The notes beneath the pieces are model-generated. The model saw only the letters and a list, made by a program, of their open reading frames with translations, was not told the origin of the DNA and did no database searches. A DNA stretch of 64,000 bases from Bradyrhizobium algeriense. Lineage in GTDB: Bacteria > Pseudomonadota > Alphaproteobacteria > Rhizobiales > Xanthobacteraceae. The translations under genes were made by a program, and so were the position numbers. The stretch lies in contig NZ_PYCN01000004.1 of assembly GCF_003062295.1 (NCBI RefSeq), forward strand, positions 346,033 to 410,032, given 5' to 3'. Below are positions 44,346 to 53,574 of this stretch, piece by piece. Position 1 is the first letter of the stretch; the number at the start of each line of letters is the position of its first letter.

Positions 44346-46478
44346 TCAGCTCTTGAACGGGACGTCGCGAAGCAATTCGTCGACGGATGCCACCGCTTCA
44401 AGCGCCGCCCGCAACCGATCCCTGTCGTGAGCTGACAGCTGATTCACCGAGACGGCATTGGAGGGCGGTATGCCGTGAGTGACATCGTCAACCTGCTGCG
44501 ACACGATCAGATCGAGAAATACGCCATGCGCTTCGCCAAGCGCGTCCAGATCCGTTTCGCTGACATGGAGCAACGCCTTTACGCCGGCCAATCGAGCCGG
44601 CGTCGATCGATCCATCACGTGATAGCGGATCGCCATGGCGCGCGCTGCGGAAACGACCCCGAACAGTCCTGCCCTCTTTAGATCGATGCGGCCCTCTTCG
44701 GTGCGGATGCCGCCAAGAAATCTCAGGCTCCGGGGAACGCTGATCCCCTCGACCAGAAGCTTGGCGAACGCAACCTGCCCCTCGGCTGCGGCGAAGGCAG
44801 CCCGCCGCACGGCGACGGCAAGACTGCCGTCGCCGTGGACGGCGCGCAGGTCGAAGAAAATATCCACGGACAGCAGGTCCTTGGGATCGGATCGCGCGAT
44901 CCAGTGGTCGATGCGGCTCTGCCAGGTCGCGACCGAGCCGCGCCAGGGCGGATTCTTTGCCATGACGCCGCCCTTGCAGTAGGGCACGCCGGCCTCGTGC
45001 AGGATATCCGCGACCAGCGTCCCCAAGCCTGCGAACCAACGATCCTCGCGCCCCTCCGGCTCGCCCTGTTCGAAAATGACGGCATTGTCCTGGTCCATCG
45101 CCAGCAGGCTTTCGCCGCGACCGGCCGATCCAAGAACGATCGTTGCGTAGCGGCATGGCGGGCCGCCCTCGCCGCGTTCCCGCATGATTCGCTCGGCGAT
45201 CGCGGCGGCCTGTCCGGTGAGCCCACCGAGTTCGCGGGAAATCACTTCCGCTATGTCCCGGCCGGATAGTCCCTCGGCCAGCAGCGCTTCCGCGACCCCC
45301 GGCAGCTTGGCCCAGGCAACCGCCAGGCCGTGTGCGTCCACCGCATCATCGATCTCCTCGCCGAGCGAAATAGCCTCCCCGGCGCGCAGGCGGAGCAGGT
45401 CACGCGCGGACAATGCGCCGACCACGTGGCCTGCCTCATCGACGACGCCGAGGTGGCGGGTCTTGAGACGGTTCATGCGGCCGATTGCTCGATAGACGAA
45501 CGCGTCATCGAGAACCGCAGCCAGCGGCCGGCTCGTGATTTGTTCGACCGGCAGATCGAGCGCGGCGGCGCCGAACCGGTCGATCGCAGATAGCAGGTCG
45601 CGTTCCGTGACAATGCCCGCTTCCGCCGCCTTGACGACGCCGGCAACCGCATGCGGCGCCACGAAGACAGCCGATATTCTTTCGCTCGCAAGCCGCGCGA
45701 GCACGTCGCGGACTGAAATGTCGGCCTCCACAAAGACCGGAGGCGTCCGCATGATGTCGCGATTGCGATGCCGATAGGCATAGCTGTCGAAGCGCTTCAG
45801 GGTGCGTTCCGCATCGGCGCGTTCCGGAGCTGCGACGGCCTCGATCCAGCCGCTCCGCGCCTGATCGTCGAGTACGGAGGTGAGAGCGAGGCAGGCCCGT
45901 TCGGCCTCGGCGATGGTGCGGATCCCGTGATCGCGCAGCTTCGGCACCAGCGCCAGAAACATCCGCGACGCCGTCGTGGCGTCACCGAGCGCGGAATGCC
46001 TGCCTGCGACGTCGACACCGAGCCATGCGGCGAGCTCCTCCAGCGAATAGCCGACCAGTTCCGGTGCGGCAATCTGCGCCAGCAGCCGCGTGTCTAGCGT
46101 GCGTGGTCGTGTCCACGGTAGACCGGCGAGGTCGCATTCCCGCCTCAGCACCGCAAGATCGAATCCGACCGAATGCCCGATCACGACGGCCTGACCGAGA
46201 AACGCGGTGAACCGCGGCCAGACATCGGCGAACAATGGCGAGCCGGCCACCATGGCATCGTCGATGCCGTGAATGCGGGTCGTCTCGGCGGGGATCGATT
46301 GACCGGCCGGCCGCAGCAACTGACGGAACTTGTCGCCAGCCACCAGCTTTCCGGCCGACAATCGCACGCCGGCCAGCTCAATCACCCGCGCCTTGCGTGG
46401 ATCGAGCCCGGTGGTCTCGGTATCGATGACAACGGCGTCGAGCGACAAAAGCGGGACGACGCCACTTGTCTTGTCCAT
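44346..46478 (-). CDS. DnaQ-like exonuclease, CBS pair and DUF294 nucleotidyltransferase fusion
   Basis: A 710-residue multidomain protein. Residues ~14-175 are a DEDDh exonuclease (Asp19/Glu21 in VIDTETTG, HSVGFDLAVL, AGRHSALGDA with the final His/Asp). Residues ~240-370 contain a CBS pair (DIMRTPPVFVEADISVRDVL, LGVVDEAGHVVGALSARDLL). Residues ~445-555 are a DUF294 nucleotidyltransferase-like core (VLGSAGRGESLLAMDQDNAV), and the rest is DUF294_C. Such proteins are recurrent neighbours of ActP-like symporters; the CBS pair may sense adenylates. Role in acetate metabolism is inferred. Confidence 0.9.
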   Translation of the reverse strand: MDKTSGVVPLLSLDAVVIDTETTGLDPRKARVIELAGVRLSAGKLVAGDKFRQLLRPAGQSIPAETTRIHGIDDAMVAGSPLFADVWPRFTAFLGQAVVIGHSVGFDLAVLRRECDLAGLPWTRPRTLDTRLLAQIAAPELVGYSLEELAAWLGVDVAGRHSALGDATTASRMFLALVPKLRDHGIRTIAEAERACLALTSVLDDQARSGWIEAVAAPERADAERTLKRFDSYAYRHRNRDIMRTPPVFVEADISVRDVLARLASERISAVFVAPHAVAGVVKAAEAGIVTERDLLSAIDRFGAAALDLPVEQITSRPLAAVLDDAFVYRAIGRMNRLKTRHLGVVDEAGHVVGALSARDLLRLRAGEAISLGEEIDDAVDAHGLAVAWAKLPGVAEALLAEGLSGRDIAEVISRELGGLTGQAAAIAERIMRERGEGGPPCRYATIVLGSAGRGESLLAMDQDNAVIFEQGEPEGREDRWFAGLGTLVADILHEAGVPYCKGGVMAKNPPWRGSVATWQSRIDHWIARSDPKDLLSVDIFFDLRAVHGDGSLAVAVRRAAFAAAEGQVAFAKLLVEGISVPRSLRFLGGIRTEEGRIDLKRAGLFGVVSAARAMAIRYHVMDRSTPARLAGVKALLHVSETDLDALGEAHGVFLDLIVSQQVDDVTHGIPPSNAVSVNQLSAHDRDRLRAALEAVASVDELLRDVPFKS

Positions 46479-46523
46479 CGCTTCTCCCTGCCGGCAGCCG
46501 CACGCGGGGTGATGATCGAAGAA

Positions 46524-47144
46524 CTATGCCACGGCAGCCTTGGTCATTGCCCGTTCCAGCGCCGCCCTGTCCATGCGCGAGATCAATTCATCGTGGATGT
46601 TGCACAGGCTGACCCGGAGATAATTCCGCGTGGTCTGGAAATCCCGGCCGCGCAGCTTCTCGTGGATCGGCATCATTGCAAAATAGGCTTCCGCCACCGG
46701 CTCGGGAATGTCCATCACCCGTTTGGGGGCGTGCCCTCCGACGAGATCAAGCCGATGCGCCAGGTTGCTGCGCGCGGCCAGCCATGCCTCTTCTCCAATC
46801 GACGGCGGAACGGGATAGCGGTCGAAAACCGAAAGAACGACTGATATCAGCTGGTCGAGCATTTGGCGGCGCGGCATCCCGGACTGGGAAGCGAGCACCC
46901 CTTCGACCATTTCGCCGACCATCGAGAGTCCCAGCGGAAAGGCCTGCCAGCGAGCGTGCTCGACGGATTGCGCAAACCCCTCTTCGGCAAACAGAACCTT
47001 GGCGTAGTGACCTGCCCGCGCACGCGAGTATTCGTAGATGCCCTTCTGCACGATGAAGGCCGATTGCGCGTTGATGAAGTCGGCAAGCTCCTCACGGTCG
47101 CGAATCGGCGGACGTGGACGAAATAACTTTTCGAACAGCTTCAT
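46524..47144 (-). CDS. Conserved hypothetical protein of the acetate-symporter cluster
   Basis: A 206-residue mostly helical protein (MKLFEKLFRPRPPIRDREEL, VMDIPEPVAEAYFAMMPIHE). No transmembrane helix, signal peptide or catalytic signature. The ATG at 47144 follows aggaaagagtgcg; an earlier ATG at 47162 overlaps this site. It is transcribed with the DnaQ-CBS-DUF294 gene 45 bases downstream and divergent from the DUF4212/symporter pair, so a shared control is likely. Function unknown. Confidence 0.8.
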   Translation of the reverse strand: MKLFEKLFRPRPPIRDREELADFINAQSAFIVQKGIYEYSRARAGHYAKVLFAEEGFAQSVEHARWQAFPLGLSMVGEMVEGVLASQSGMPRRQMLDQLISVVLSVFDRYPVPPSIGEEAWLAARSNLAHRLDLVGGHAPKRVMDIPEPVAEAYFAMMPIHEKLRGRDFQTTRNYLRVSLCNIHDELISRMDRAALERAMTKAAVA

Positions 47145-47434
47145 CGCACTCTTTCCTGCCAAATGGACCAGGCCGGTTCGCCAGTCTATCCGGCATTTGC
47201 CAAGCTCGCACGCTCAAGTGCTGCATTGCCGCTCTTAGCAGCTGCAGCATACTTCTTATTCCCCCAAAGTATTATCGAGTTGGAACCGCCGCTGGTGTTA
47301 GCCTTCGTTGACTCCAAACCGGCGCTAGACCGGTTGAAGCCGCGGCATGGGGGGCGCCGCACTGAAGGGATTGCATTCCCCTCGATCATTCAATCCCGGC
47401 GCTGACCGGGGTCTTGAAGGAGGATTTGCAACTC

Positions 47435-47713
47435 ATGGCTAACTCCACTGATCTGAAAGCGAAAGAAGAAGCACATTGGGCAAAGACATCGCGCCTGATG
47501 TGGACGCACCTGGCCGTCTGGTTCTTCTTCGGCTTTATCATCCACATGTTCGTGAAGCCGCTCAACAATATCATCATTCCGATTCTCGGTTTTCCGCTCG
47601 GCTTCTACATGGCCGCGCAAGGCTCGCTCATCGTGTTCGTGGTCATGCTGTTCATGTTCGCGAAGCAGCAGGACAAGATTGACCGCGAATTCGGCTTTGC
47701 CGAGGAAGATTGA
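47435..47713 (+). CDS. DUF4212 small membrane subunit of an ActP-like transporter
   Basis: A 92-residue protein with two hydrophobic helices (HLAVWFFFGFIIHMFVKPLN and FYMAAQGSLIVFVVMLFMFA) and charged ends. DUF4212 proteins are small partners of the VC_2705-type SSS symporters, and that gene follows after 12 bases. The ribosome site aaggagg lies 11 bases before ATG 47435; a TTG at 47414 is the alternative start. Confidence 0.88.
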   Translation: MANSTDLKAKEEAHWAKTSRLMWTHLAVWFFFGFIIHMFVKPLNNIIIPILGFPLGFYMAAQGSLIVFVVMLFMFAKQQDKIDREFGFAEED

Positions 47714-47725
47714 GGGGGATCGACC

Positions 47726-49705
47726 ATGGCTACACAAGGCACTGCCAGCACCTCGGACTTCATCAAGAATCTGGGGAAGATGTACGGTACTTATACCGGC
47801 GGCTTCATCGGATTCATCCTCTTCCTCGCGGTTCTCGAGCAAGTCGGCGTTCCGAACAAGATCCTTGGCTATCTGTTCGTGTTCTTCACGCTCGCGGTTT
47901 ACGCGATCATCGGAGTGATGACGCGAACGGCAGAAGTCTCCGAGTATTATGTCGCCGGACGGCGTGTCCCGGCTTTCTACAACGGCATGGCGACGGGCGC
48001 TGACTGGATGTCGGCGGCATCTTTCGTCGGCATGGCCGGCACCTTGTTCCTGCTCGGCTATGACGGGCTGGCCTGGGTGCTCGGATGGACCGGCGGCTTC
48101 GTGCTGGTGTCGATCCTGATCGGACCATACCTGCGCAAGTTCGGCGCCTATACCGTGCCCGACTTCCTGTCGTTCCGGTACGGCGGCAATTTCGCCCGCG
48201 CGCTCGGCGTGATCGTGCTGGTTGCCTGCTCCTTCACCTATGTGACGGCGCAAATCTATGGCACCGGCCTGATTGCCTCGCGATTCCTCGGGATGCAGTT
48301 CGAGCTTGCCGTTTTCGCCGGACTTGTCGGCATCCTGCTCTGCGCGATGCTGGGCGGCATGCGGGCGGTGACCTGGACGCAGATCGCACAATACATCGTG
48401 CTGATCATCGCCTATCTGACCCCGATCGTTATCCTGTCCACCAAGAATTACGGGATTCCGATCCCCGAACTCACTTACGGACAGGCGATTGCGGATATTA
48501 CCGCGCGCGAGCAACAAATGCTGGCGAACGGCCTGACAACAGCCGCAGCGCTGAAGCCGCACATCCAGCCCTTCATCAACTATAGCCCGCTCAACTTCTT
48601 TGGGATCATCATGTGCATGATGGTCGGCACGGCTTCGTTGCCGCACATCCTGATGCGTTACTTCACCACCCCGTCGGTACGTGAAGCGCGCCAGTCCGTG
48701 GCGTGGTCGTTGCTGTTCATCTTCCTGCTGTACTTCTCGGCGCCGGCCTACGCGGCGTTCTCCAAGCTGGAAGTCTACACCAACATCATTGGACGCGACC
48801 TGACGGCCATCCGCCCTTGGCTGTTCAGCTGGGGCGAGCTGGGGCTGATCCAGATCTGCGGCAAGAACGCAGGCAGCATCGATGCGATTGTTGCAGCGTG
48901 CAAGGCGATTGCCGGACATCCCGGTGTCGTCAGACTGCAGGACTTCGTGATCAACACCGACGTGATCGTGCTCTCCACGCCTGAGATCGCGGGACTTCCG
49001 TATGTGATCTCGGGTCTGGTCGCCGCCGGCGGTCTCGCCGCCGCGCTGTCCACCGCTGACGGGCTGCTGCTCGCCATCGCAAACGCGCTGTCGCACGACG
49101 TTTACTACAAGATGATCGACCCCAACGCGCCGACCATGCGTCGGCTCACGGTGGCTCGCGCTCTCCTTGTGGTCGTCGCCGTGATCGCGGCCGCGACGGC
49201 TGCAACCAAACCCGGCGACATCCTGGCCATGGTCGGCTGGGCGTTCTCGCTGGCGATGGCCGGCAACTTCCCGGCTCTCGTGATGGGCGTCTGGTGGAAA
49301 CGCACGACAGCGGCGGGCGCGGTCTGCGGCATCATCGCCGGGTTCGGATTGTGCCTGTTCTATCTCGTGACAACGCGGTACTTCCCGGGCGCAGGCGTGA
49401 AGTACTTCGGCATGACCTCGCTGACCAGCCCGCTGACGGGGGCGCCGCTGGTCGACATCGCGAAAGCCATGGCATTGCCCAATGCCATGGAAAGCTTCCC
49501 CACCCTCGCCCACCCGATGGCCAACAAGGTCGGCTGGTTCGACCTCAACAACATCAACTGCGGATTGTTGGGAACGCCACTGGGCTTCGCGGTCATCTAC
49601 ATCGTCAGCAAGCTCGGCAAGGAGCCGTCGGCGGAAATGCAGGCCTATGTCGACGACATCCGCAAGCCGCGGGGCAGGACGGTGCTCGAGGAGAGGACGA
49701 CCTGA
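47726..49705 (+). CDS. VC_2705-type sodium/solute (acetate-like) symporter
   Basis: A 659-residue SSS-family transporter with about 13 helices. Signature regions are EVSEYYVAGRRVPAFYNGMA, GADWMSAASFVGMAGTLFLL, VPDFLSFRYGG and AALSTADGLLLAIANALSHD. It is a longer ActP relative and probably moves acetate, pyruvate or a similar short carboxylate with Na+ or H+. It is in an operon with DUF4212, 12 bases upstream, and near the CrbS/CrbR-like genes that probably control it. Terminator at 49729. Confidence 0.92.
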   Translation: MATQGTASTSDFIKNLGKMYGTYTGGFIGFILFLAVLEQVGVPNKILGYLFVFFTLAVYAIIGVMTRTAEVSEYYVAGRRVPAFYNGMATGADWMSAASFVGMAGTLFLLGYDGLAWVLGWTGGFVLVSILIGPYLRKFGAYTVPDFLSFRYGGNFARALGVIVLVACSFTYVTAQIYGTGLIASRFLGMQFELAVFAGLVGILLCAMLGGMRAVTWTQIAQYIVLIIAYLTPIVILSTKNYGIPIPELTYGQAIADITAREQQMLANGLTTAAALKPHIQPFINYSPLNFFGIIMCMMVGTASLPHILMRYFTTPSVREARQSVAWSLLFIFLLYFSAPAYAAFSKLEVYTNIIGRDLTAIRPWLFSWGELGLIQICGKNAGSIDAIVAACKAIAGHPGVVRLQDFVINTDVIVLSTPEIAGLPYVISGLVAAGGLAAALSTADGLLLAIANALSHDVYYKMIDPNAPTMRRLTVARALLVVVAVIAAATAATKPGDILAMVGWAFSLAMAGNFPALVMGVWWKRTTAAGAVCGIIAGFGLCLFYLVTTRYFPGAGVKYFGMTSLTSPLTGAPLVDIAKAMALPNAMESFPTLAHPMANKVGWFDLNNINCGLLGTPLGFAVIYIVSKLGKEPSAEMQAYVDDIRKPRGRTVLEERTT

Positions 49706-49728
49706 CGCTTCTCAAACTGGATATCGAC

Positions 49729-49760
49729 AGACGGGGCCTTTCAGGGCCCCGTCTTTGTTT
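49729..49760 (+). terminator. Rho-independent terminator of the symporter operon
   Basis: acggggcc pairs with ggccccgt around a tttca loop, followed by ctttgttt, 24 bases past the stop. Confidence 0.9.
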
Positions 49761-49877
49761 GTCGCATCATATCTGCCTTGCCCGGACATCCTGCCCTTGC
49801 CATTGTTAGAGAACGGCGGATTGCAATAATCGGCCTTTGTCTCATCAGATGGTGTCAGGCAGCGAGGAGAAACTCCC

Positions 49878-50198
49878 TTGGATTTCGCAAGCTCTCTCTC
49901 CGCATACTGGTACTTCCATCTGCCCAACTTTGTTCTTGCAGTATTGATGTACACGCTGCTCGGCCGCGTCCTGCTCGGTTTGATGGTGGATGCAGACTCG
50001 CCGAATTACATCTGGCGGTTCTTTTGCCGGATCACCGACCCCGTCGTCGCCGCCGTCGCGATCGTGACGCCGAAGGTGACCCCTCCGGTGCTGCTTTGGC
50101 TGTTCGGCTTCGTCTGGCTGTTCTGGCTGCGCGTCGTGCTTCACTACACGTTGCTGTTGCTGAATCTCGCGCCCAGGATCGGCGGAGCAGCGTCATGA
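49878..50198 (+). CDS. Small integral membrane protein
   Basis: A 106-residue product from a TTG start (49878) preceded by gaggagaaactccc. It has two or three hydrophobic segments (FVLAVLMYTLLGRVLLGLMV and VLLWLFGFVWLFWLRVVLHY). The arrangement of helix, RITDPVVAAVAIVTPKVTPP and helix is reminiscent of the YggT family, which is only suggested. Its stop overlaps the next ATG by four bases, so the two are translated together. Confidence 0.7.
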   Translation: MDFASSLSAYWYFHLPNFVLAVLMYTLLGRVLLGLMVDADSPNYIWRFFCRITDPVVAAVAIVTPKVTPPVLLWLFGFVWLFWLRVVLHYTLLLLNLAPRIGGAAS

Positions 50199-50518
50199 AC
50201 CGCAATTTCTATTTCATCGGGATTGCGTTTTTCGGAATGATCAACGGCATCTTCAACCAACTCGCGCTGATTTTCACGCTGCTGTACGTCCAGTTGCTCG
50301 CCGGCCCACTGCTGTTCGGCAGCCTGTCTCTGACACTGATGTTCGCGTCGCTGATGGTCTCGACCGCGACCGTCATTCTGGGTGGAATTCCGGCGGCGCT
50401 CTACGAGCGGGCCACCGGCGCATCGGAATCAACCAACGCGTCGCTCTGGATATGGCTTGCTGGAACCGCCATTCTCGCGCTTCCCGCCGCCGGCAATTTT
50501 CTTAAAATCGGCCTCTAG
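50195..50518 (+). CDS. Small integral membrane protein, coupled to upstream gene
   Basis: A 107-residue protein with three hydrophobic segments (IAFFGMINGIFNQLALIFTL, GSLSLTLMFASLMVSTATVI, IWLAGTAILALPAAGNF). The ATG lies in an ATGA overlap with the upstream YggT-like gene. No catalytic motif. The pair could form a small membrane complex near the MHS transporter gene; this is a guess. Confidence 0.7.
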   Translation: MNRNFYFIGIAFFGMINGIFNQLALIFTLLYVQLLAGPLLFGSLSLTLMFASLMVSTATVILGGIPAALYERATGASESTNASLWIWLAGTAILALPAAGNFLKIGL

Positions 50519-50600
50519 CGTACCGGTTCCGGAGTTGAGGCCAGGAGGCCTAGCGGCTACGCTGGGCCTCCATTGGATGCGGGCGATGGAGTGGCGGATC

Positions 50601-50969
50601 ATGGATGAGATGAGCCGTATTGCCTATGAAACGGTGCTGCGTGCCTGCGGCTTCGCATCGCTTGCCATATTCTGCGTCATGATCGGCCTTTCTTTTCTTC
50701 CGCGATCTGCTTTCCAGGCCGGCGGCTTTCTCAGCATGACGATGACGCTCGTGCTCATTTTCAAGGCACGCGAAGCAAGGACAAAAGACCACCGCCGGAC
50801 CGAGATGTGGCTCTATCTGCCCAAGGAGAGCCGGCCGCCGCAGGCTTTCGCCCAACAGATGATTTCAAGCCTCATGCGGGAGACGTATTTGTCGTTCGCG
50901 CGCTGGACTGCCATCATCTCGATTGTGATGTGGACCATCGCACTTATTTTCTCGGCCATTGGACTTTAG
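50601..50969 (+). CDS. Membrane protein, hypothetical
   Basis: A 122-residue product with hydrophobic helices near residues 13-32 (FASLAIFCVMIGLSFL), 40-53 and 103-121 (IISIVMWTIALIFSAIGL) and a central charged segment (KAREARTKDHRRTEMWLYLP). The start at 50601 uses ggag nine bases upstream; ATG 50586 is an alternative. Family not recognised. It is 82 bases downstream of two coupled small membrane protein genes. Confidence 0.65.
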   Translation: MDEMSRIAYETVLRACGFASLAIFCVMIGLSFLPRSAFQAGGFLSMTMTLVLIFKAREARTKDHRRTEMWLYLPKESRPPQAFAQQMISSLMRETYLSFARWTAIISIVMWTIALIFSAIGL

Positions 50970-51160
50970 TCAGGGGCCGCACTCCACACGGGCAGATTCA
51001 TTCAACAGTTGCCGCGGCTTGATCGACGCAAAGCGGTGCTATGCCCCGCCGAAAGTACTATTGGGCCATTACTCCCGAACATGTAGTCAGGCCTGCAATT
51101 ACGCGTCGATCTGACGCAACGCACATCTTTGCGATCATAAAAAAGGGGAGCGATTCGGAA

Positions 51161-52849
51161 ATGTCTACAATAACTGCCACGTCCGGCAAGGCCGCCGGGA
51201 TGACGAAGGACGAACGTTTCGTCATTCTCGCGTCTTCGCTCGGTACTGTCTTCGAATGGTATGACTTCTACCTGTTCGGCTCGCTTGCCAGCGTGATCGG
51301 CGCGCAATTCTTCGGCGTCATCGATCCCGCAACGAATCAGCCGATGTTCAACCAGGCCACCCGCGACATCTTCGCGCTGCTGGCGTTCGCCGCGGGCTTC
51401 ATCGTTCGCCCCTTCGGCGCCATCGTGTTTGGTCGCGTCGGCGACATCGTCGGCCGCAAATACACCTTCCTGGTCACCATTCTGATCATGGGCCTGTCGA
51501 CCTTCATCGTCGGCATATTGCCCAACGCGGCGACCATCGGCATTGCGGCGCCGATCATTCTGATCGCATTGCGCCTGCTGCAGGGCCTCGCGCTCGGCGG
51601 CGAGTACGGCGGTGCGGCGACTTACGTCGCGGAGCATGCCCCGATGGGCAAGCGCGGCTACTACACCTCGTTCATCCAGACCACGGCAACGCTCGGCCTG
51701 TTCCTGTCGCTGCTGGTGATCCTGTTCACCCGTTCCGCACTGGGCGAAACCGAATTCGCGAAATGGGGCTGGCGCATTCCGTTCCTGGTCTCGGTGCTGC
51801 TGCTCGGCATCTCGGTCTGGATCCGGCTGCGGCTGAATGAATCGCCGGTCTTCCAGAAGATGAAGGACGAGGGCAAGGGCTCCAAGGCGCCGCTGACCGA
51901 GGCCTTCGCCAACTGGAGCAACGCCAAGATCGTGATCATCGCCCTGATCGGGGGCGTGATGGGCCAGGGCGTGGTCTGGTACACCGGCCAGTTCTACGCG
52001 CTGTTCTTCATGCAATCGATCCTCAAGGTCGACGGCTACACCGCCAACCTCTTGATCGCCTGGTCGCTATTGTTCGGTACCGGGTTCTTCGTCGTGTTCG
52101 GTGCACTGTCGGACAAGATCGGCCGCAAGCCGATCATTCTGGCGGGCTGCCTGATCGCGGCGCTGACCTTCTTCCCGATCTTCAAGATGATCACGACCAA
52201 CGCCAACCCGGCGCTGGAGAAGGCCATCGAGTCGGTCAAGGTGGAAGTGGTCGCAGACAAGGCAGGCTGCGGCGACCTGTTCAACCCGGTCGGCACCCGT
52301 CAGTTCACCGCGCCTTGCGACACGGCCCGCGCCTACCTCGCGCAGCAGTCGGTCAAGTATTCGACCAGCTACGGCGCGGCAGGCTCCGGCGTGAAGGTTG
52401 TCGTCAACGGCAAGGACGTTCCTTACACCGACGCCAAGGCCTCCAACCCGCAAGTGCTGACGGCCGTACAGGGCGCAGGCTATCCGAAAGCAGGCGACGC
52501 CCAGATCGTGAAGATGTCGCACCCATTCGACATCTTCAAGCCGCAGGCCGCGGCGGTGATCGGCCTTCTGTTCATCCTGGTGGTCTACGTCACCATGGTG
52601 TACGGGCCGATCGCGGCGATGCTGGTCGAACTGTTCCCGACCAAGATCCGCTACACCTCGATGTCGCTGCCCTATCACATCGGCAACGGCTGGTTCGGCG
52701 GCTTGCTGCCGGCGACCTCGTTCGCGATCGTGGCCTCGACCGGCGATATCTACGCGGGTCTGTGGTATCCGATCATCTTCGCGTCGATAACGGCAGTGGT
52801 CGGCTTCTTCTTCCTGCCGGAAACCAAGGACGTCGACATCACGAAGTAA
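51161..52849 (+). CDS. MHS-family MFS transporter (metabolite:H+ symporter)
   Basis: A 562-residue major facilitator of the ShiA/KgtP-like metabolite:H+ symporter group. The N-terminus has SSLGTVFEWYDFYLFGSLAS, and the A-motif-like GRVGDIVGRKYTF plus RLLQGLALGGEYGG follow. The second A-type motif is SDKIGRKPII. Residues ~355-460 form a large insertion between helices, containing two cysteines (AGCGDLF, FTAPCDTA), predicted to face the periplasm. The protein ends with FLPETKDVDITK. The ATG at 51161 follows aaaaggggag. Substrate unknown; carboxylates are common in this family. Confidence 0.92.
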   Translation: MSTITATSGKAAGMTKDERFVILASSLGTVFEWYDFYLFGSLASVIGAQFFGVIDPATNQPMFNQATRDIFALLAFAAGFIVRPFGAIVFGRVGDIVGRKYTFLVTILIMGLSTFIVGILPNAATIGIAAPIILIALRLLQGLALGGEYGGAATYVAEHAPMGKRGYYTSFIQTTATLGLFLSLLVILFTRSALGETEFAKWGWRIPFLVSVLLLGISVWIRLRLNESPVFQKMKDEGKGSKAPLTEAFANWSNAKIVIIALIGGVMGQGVVWYTGQFYALFFMQSILKVDGYTANLLIAWSLLFGTGFFVVFGALSDKIGRKPIILAGCLIAALTFFPIFKMITTNANPALEKAIESVKVEVVADKAGCGDLFNPVGTRQFTAPCDTARAYLAQQSVKYSTSYGAAGSGVKVVVNGKDVPYTDAKASNPQVLTAVQGAGYPKAGDAQIVKMSHPFDIFKPQAAAVIGLLFILVVYVTMVYGPIAAMLVELFPTKIRYTSMSLPYHIGNGWFGGLLPATSFAIVASTGDIYAGLWYPIIFASITAVVGFFFLPETKDVDITK

Positions 52850-52887
52850 CCGGTTTCGTTCGGCGGCGGCCGGACGAAGAAACGACG

Positions 52888-52925
52888 AACCGGCCGCGGA
52901 GCGATCCGCGGCCGGTTTGCTTTTG
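52888..52925 (+). terminator. Intrinsic terminator after the MHS transporter
   Basis: aaccggccgcgga pairs with tccgcggccggtt around a short gcga loop, followed by tgctttt. The convergent YjbQ gene ends just beyond, so it may serve both. Confidence 0.88.
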
Positions 52926-52933
52926 CGGGAGCC

Positions 52934-53407
52934 TCAATCTGTGGCGCCGATGAACTGCAACACGATCTCGCGCCGGTGCGGCCGCGCGCGGTGCTCGACC
53001 AGATAGATCGCCTGCCAGGTGCCCAGGGCGAGCGCGCCCTGCAGCACCGGGACGTGCAGCGAGGTCGCGGTCAACATGGTCTTGATGTGCGCCGGCATGT
53101 CGTCCGGCCCCTCGGTATCGTGGCGCCAGCCGACATTCTCGGGCGCGAGCCGGTTCAGCGCCGTCGTCAAATCGACGAGCACGGCCGGATCGGCATTTTC
53201 CTGGATCGTCAGCGACGCCGAGGTATGACGAATAAACAGCGTCACCGCGCCTTCGCGCGCATGCACTTCTCGCACGAACTTCGCGACCTCGGCCGTGAGA
53301 TCGGTAAAGCCCACGCCTGAGGTCTGCACGGTCAGCAGCGAAGATGTGATGGTGCTGGCACTGACGGACGAGGGCGTGGTGCGAGAGAGGGATTTGGGTG
53401 CGGCCAT
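52934..53407 (-). CDS. YjbQ family protein (UPF0047)
   Basis: A 157-residue cytoplasmic protein. The core is VGFTDLTAEVAKFVREVHAR, LFIRHTSASLTIQENADPAV, WRHDTEGPDDMPAHIKTML and LGTWQAIYLVEHRARPHRRE, with conserved His and Glu residues that line the active site. E. coli YjbQ has weak thiamine-phosphate synthase activity, but its true role is unclear. The N-terminus here is about 20 residues longer than usual (Ser/Thr-rich), and the real start could be a later codon. Confidence 0.9.
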   Translation of the reverse strand: MAAPKSLSRTTPSSVSASTITSSLLTVQTSGVGFTDLTAEVAKFVREVHAREGAVTLFIRHTSASLTIQENADPAVLVDLTTALNRLAPENVGWRHDTEGPDDMPAHIKTMLTATSLHVPVLQGALALGTWQAIYLVEHRARPHRREIVLQFIGATD

Positions 53408-53426
53408 GATTTGGATCTCTCAACAC

Positions 53427-53548
53427 GTCGTCCCTGCGAAAGCAGGGACCCATAACCACAGGGAGTTCTTGTTTGCGCGAAGTCGTCGAACAGCATTTGC
53501 AAAAACGAAAGGCCGCGGCGTATGGGTCCCTGCGTTCGCAGGGACGAC
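53427..53548. repeat. Dispersed repeat, family B, copy 3
   Basis: cgtcgtccctgcgaaagcag and gggacccataaccac on the left match the same core as copies 1 and 2; the right end tatgggtccctgcgttcgca (53521-53540) followed by gggacgac is complementary. It sits between two leftward genes. Confidence 0.8.
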
Positions 53549-53574
53549 CCGAGAGGACGACAAGCCGTCCCCCG

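Noticed and set aside
47390..49513. Leftward open frame of 707 codons
   Set aside because: Antisense to the ActP-like symporter; the composition (His, Gln, Arg, Glu) is the typical shadow of a membrane protein gene.
52839..53459. Leftward frame of 206 codons over the YjbQ gene
   Set aside because: Overlaps YjbQ in another frame, begins in a dispersed repeat and shows no domain.
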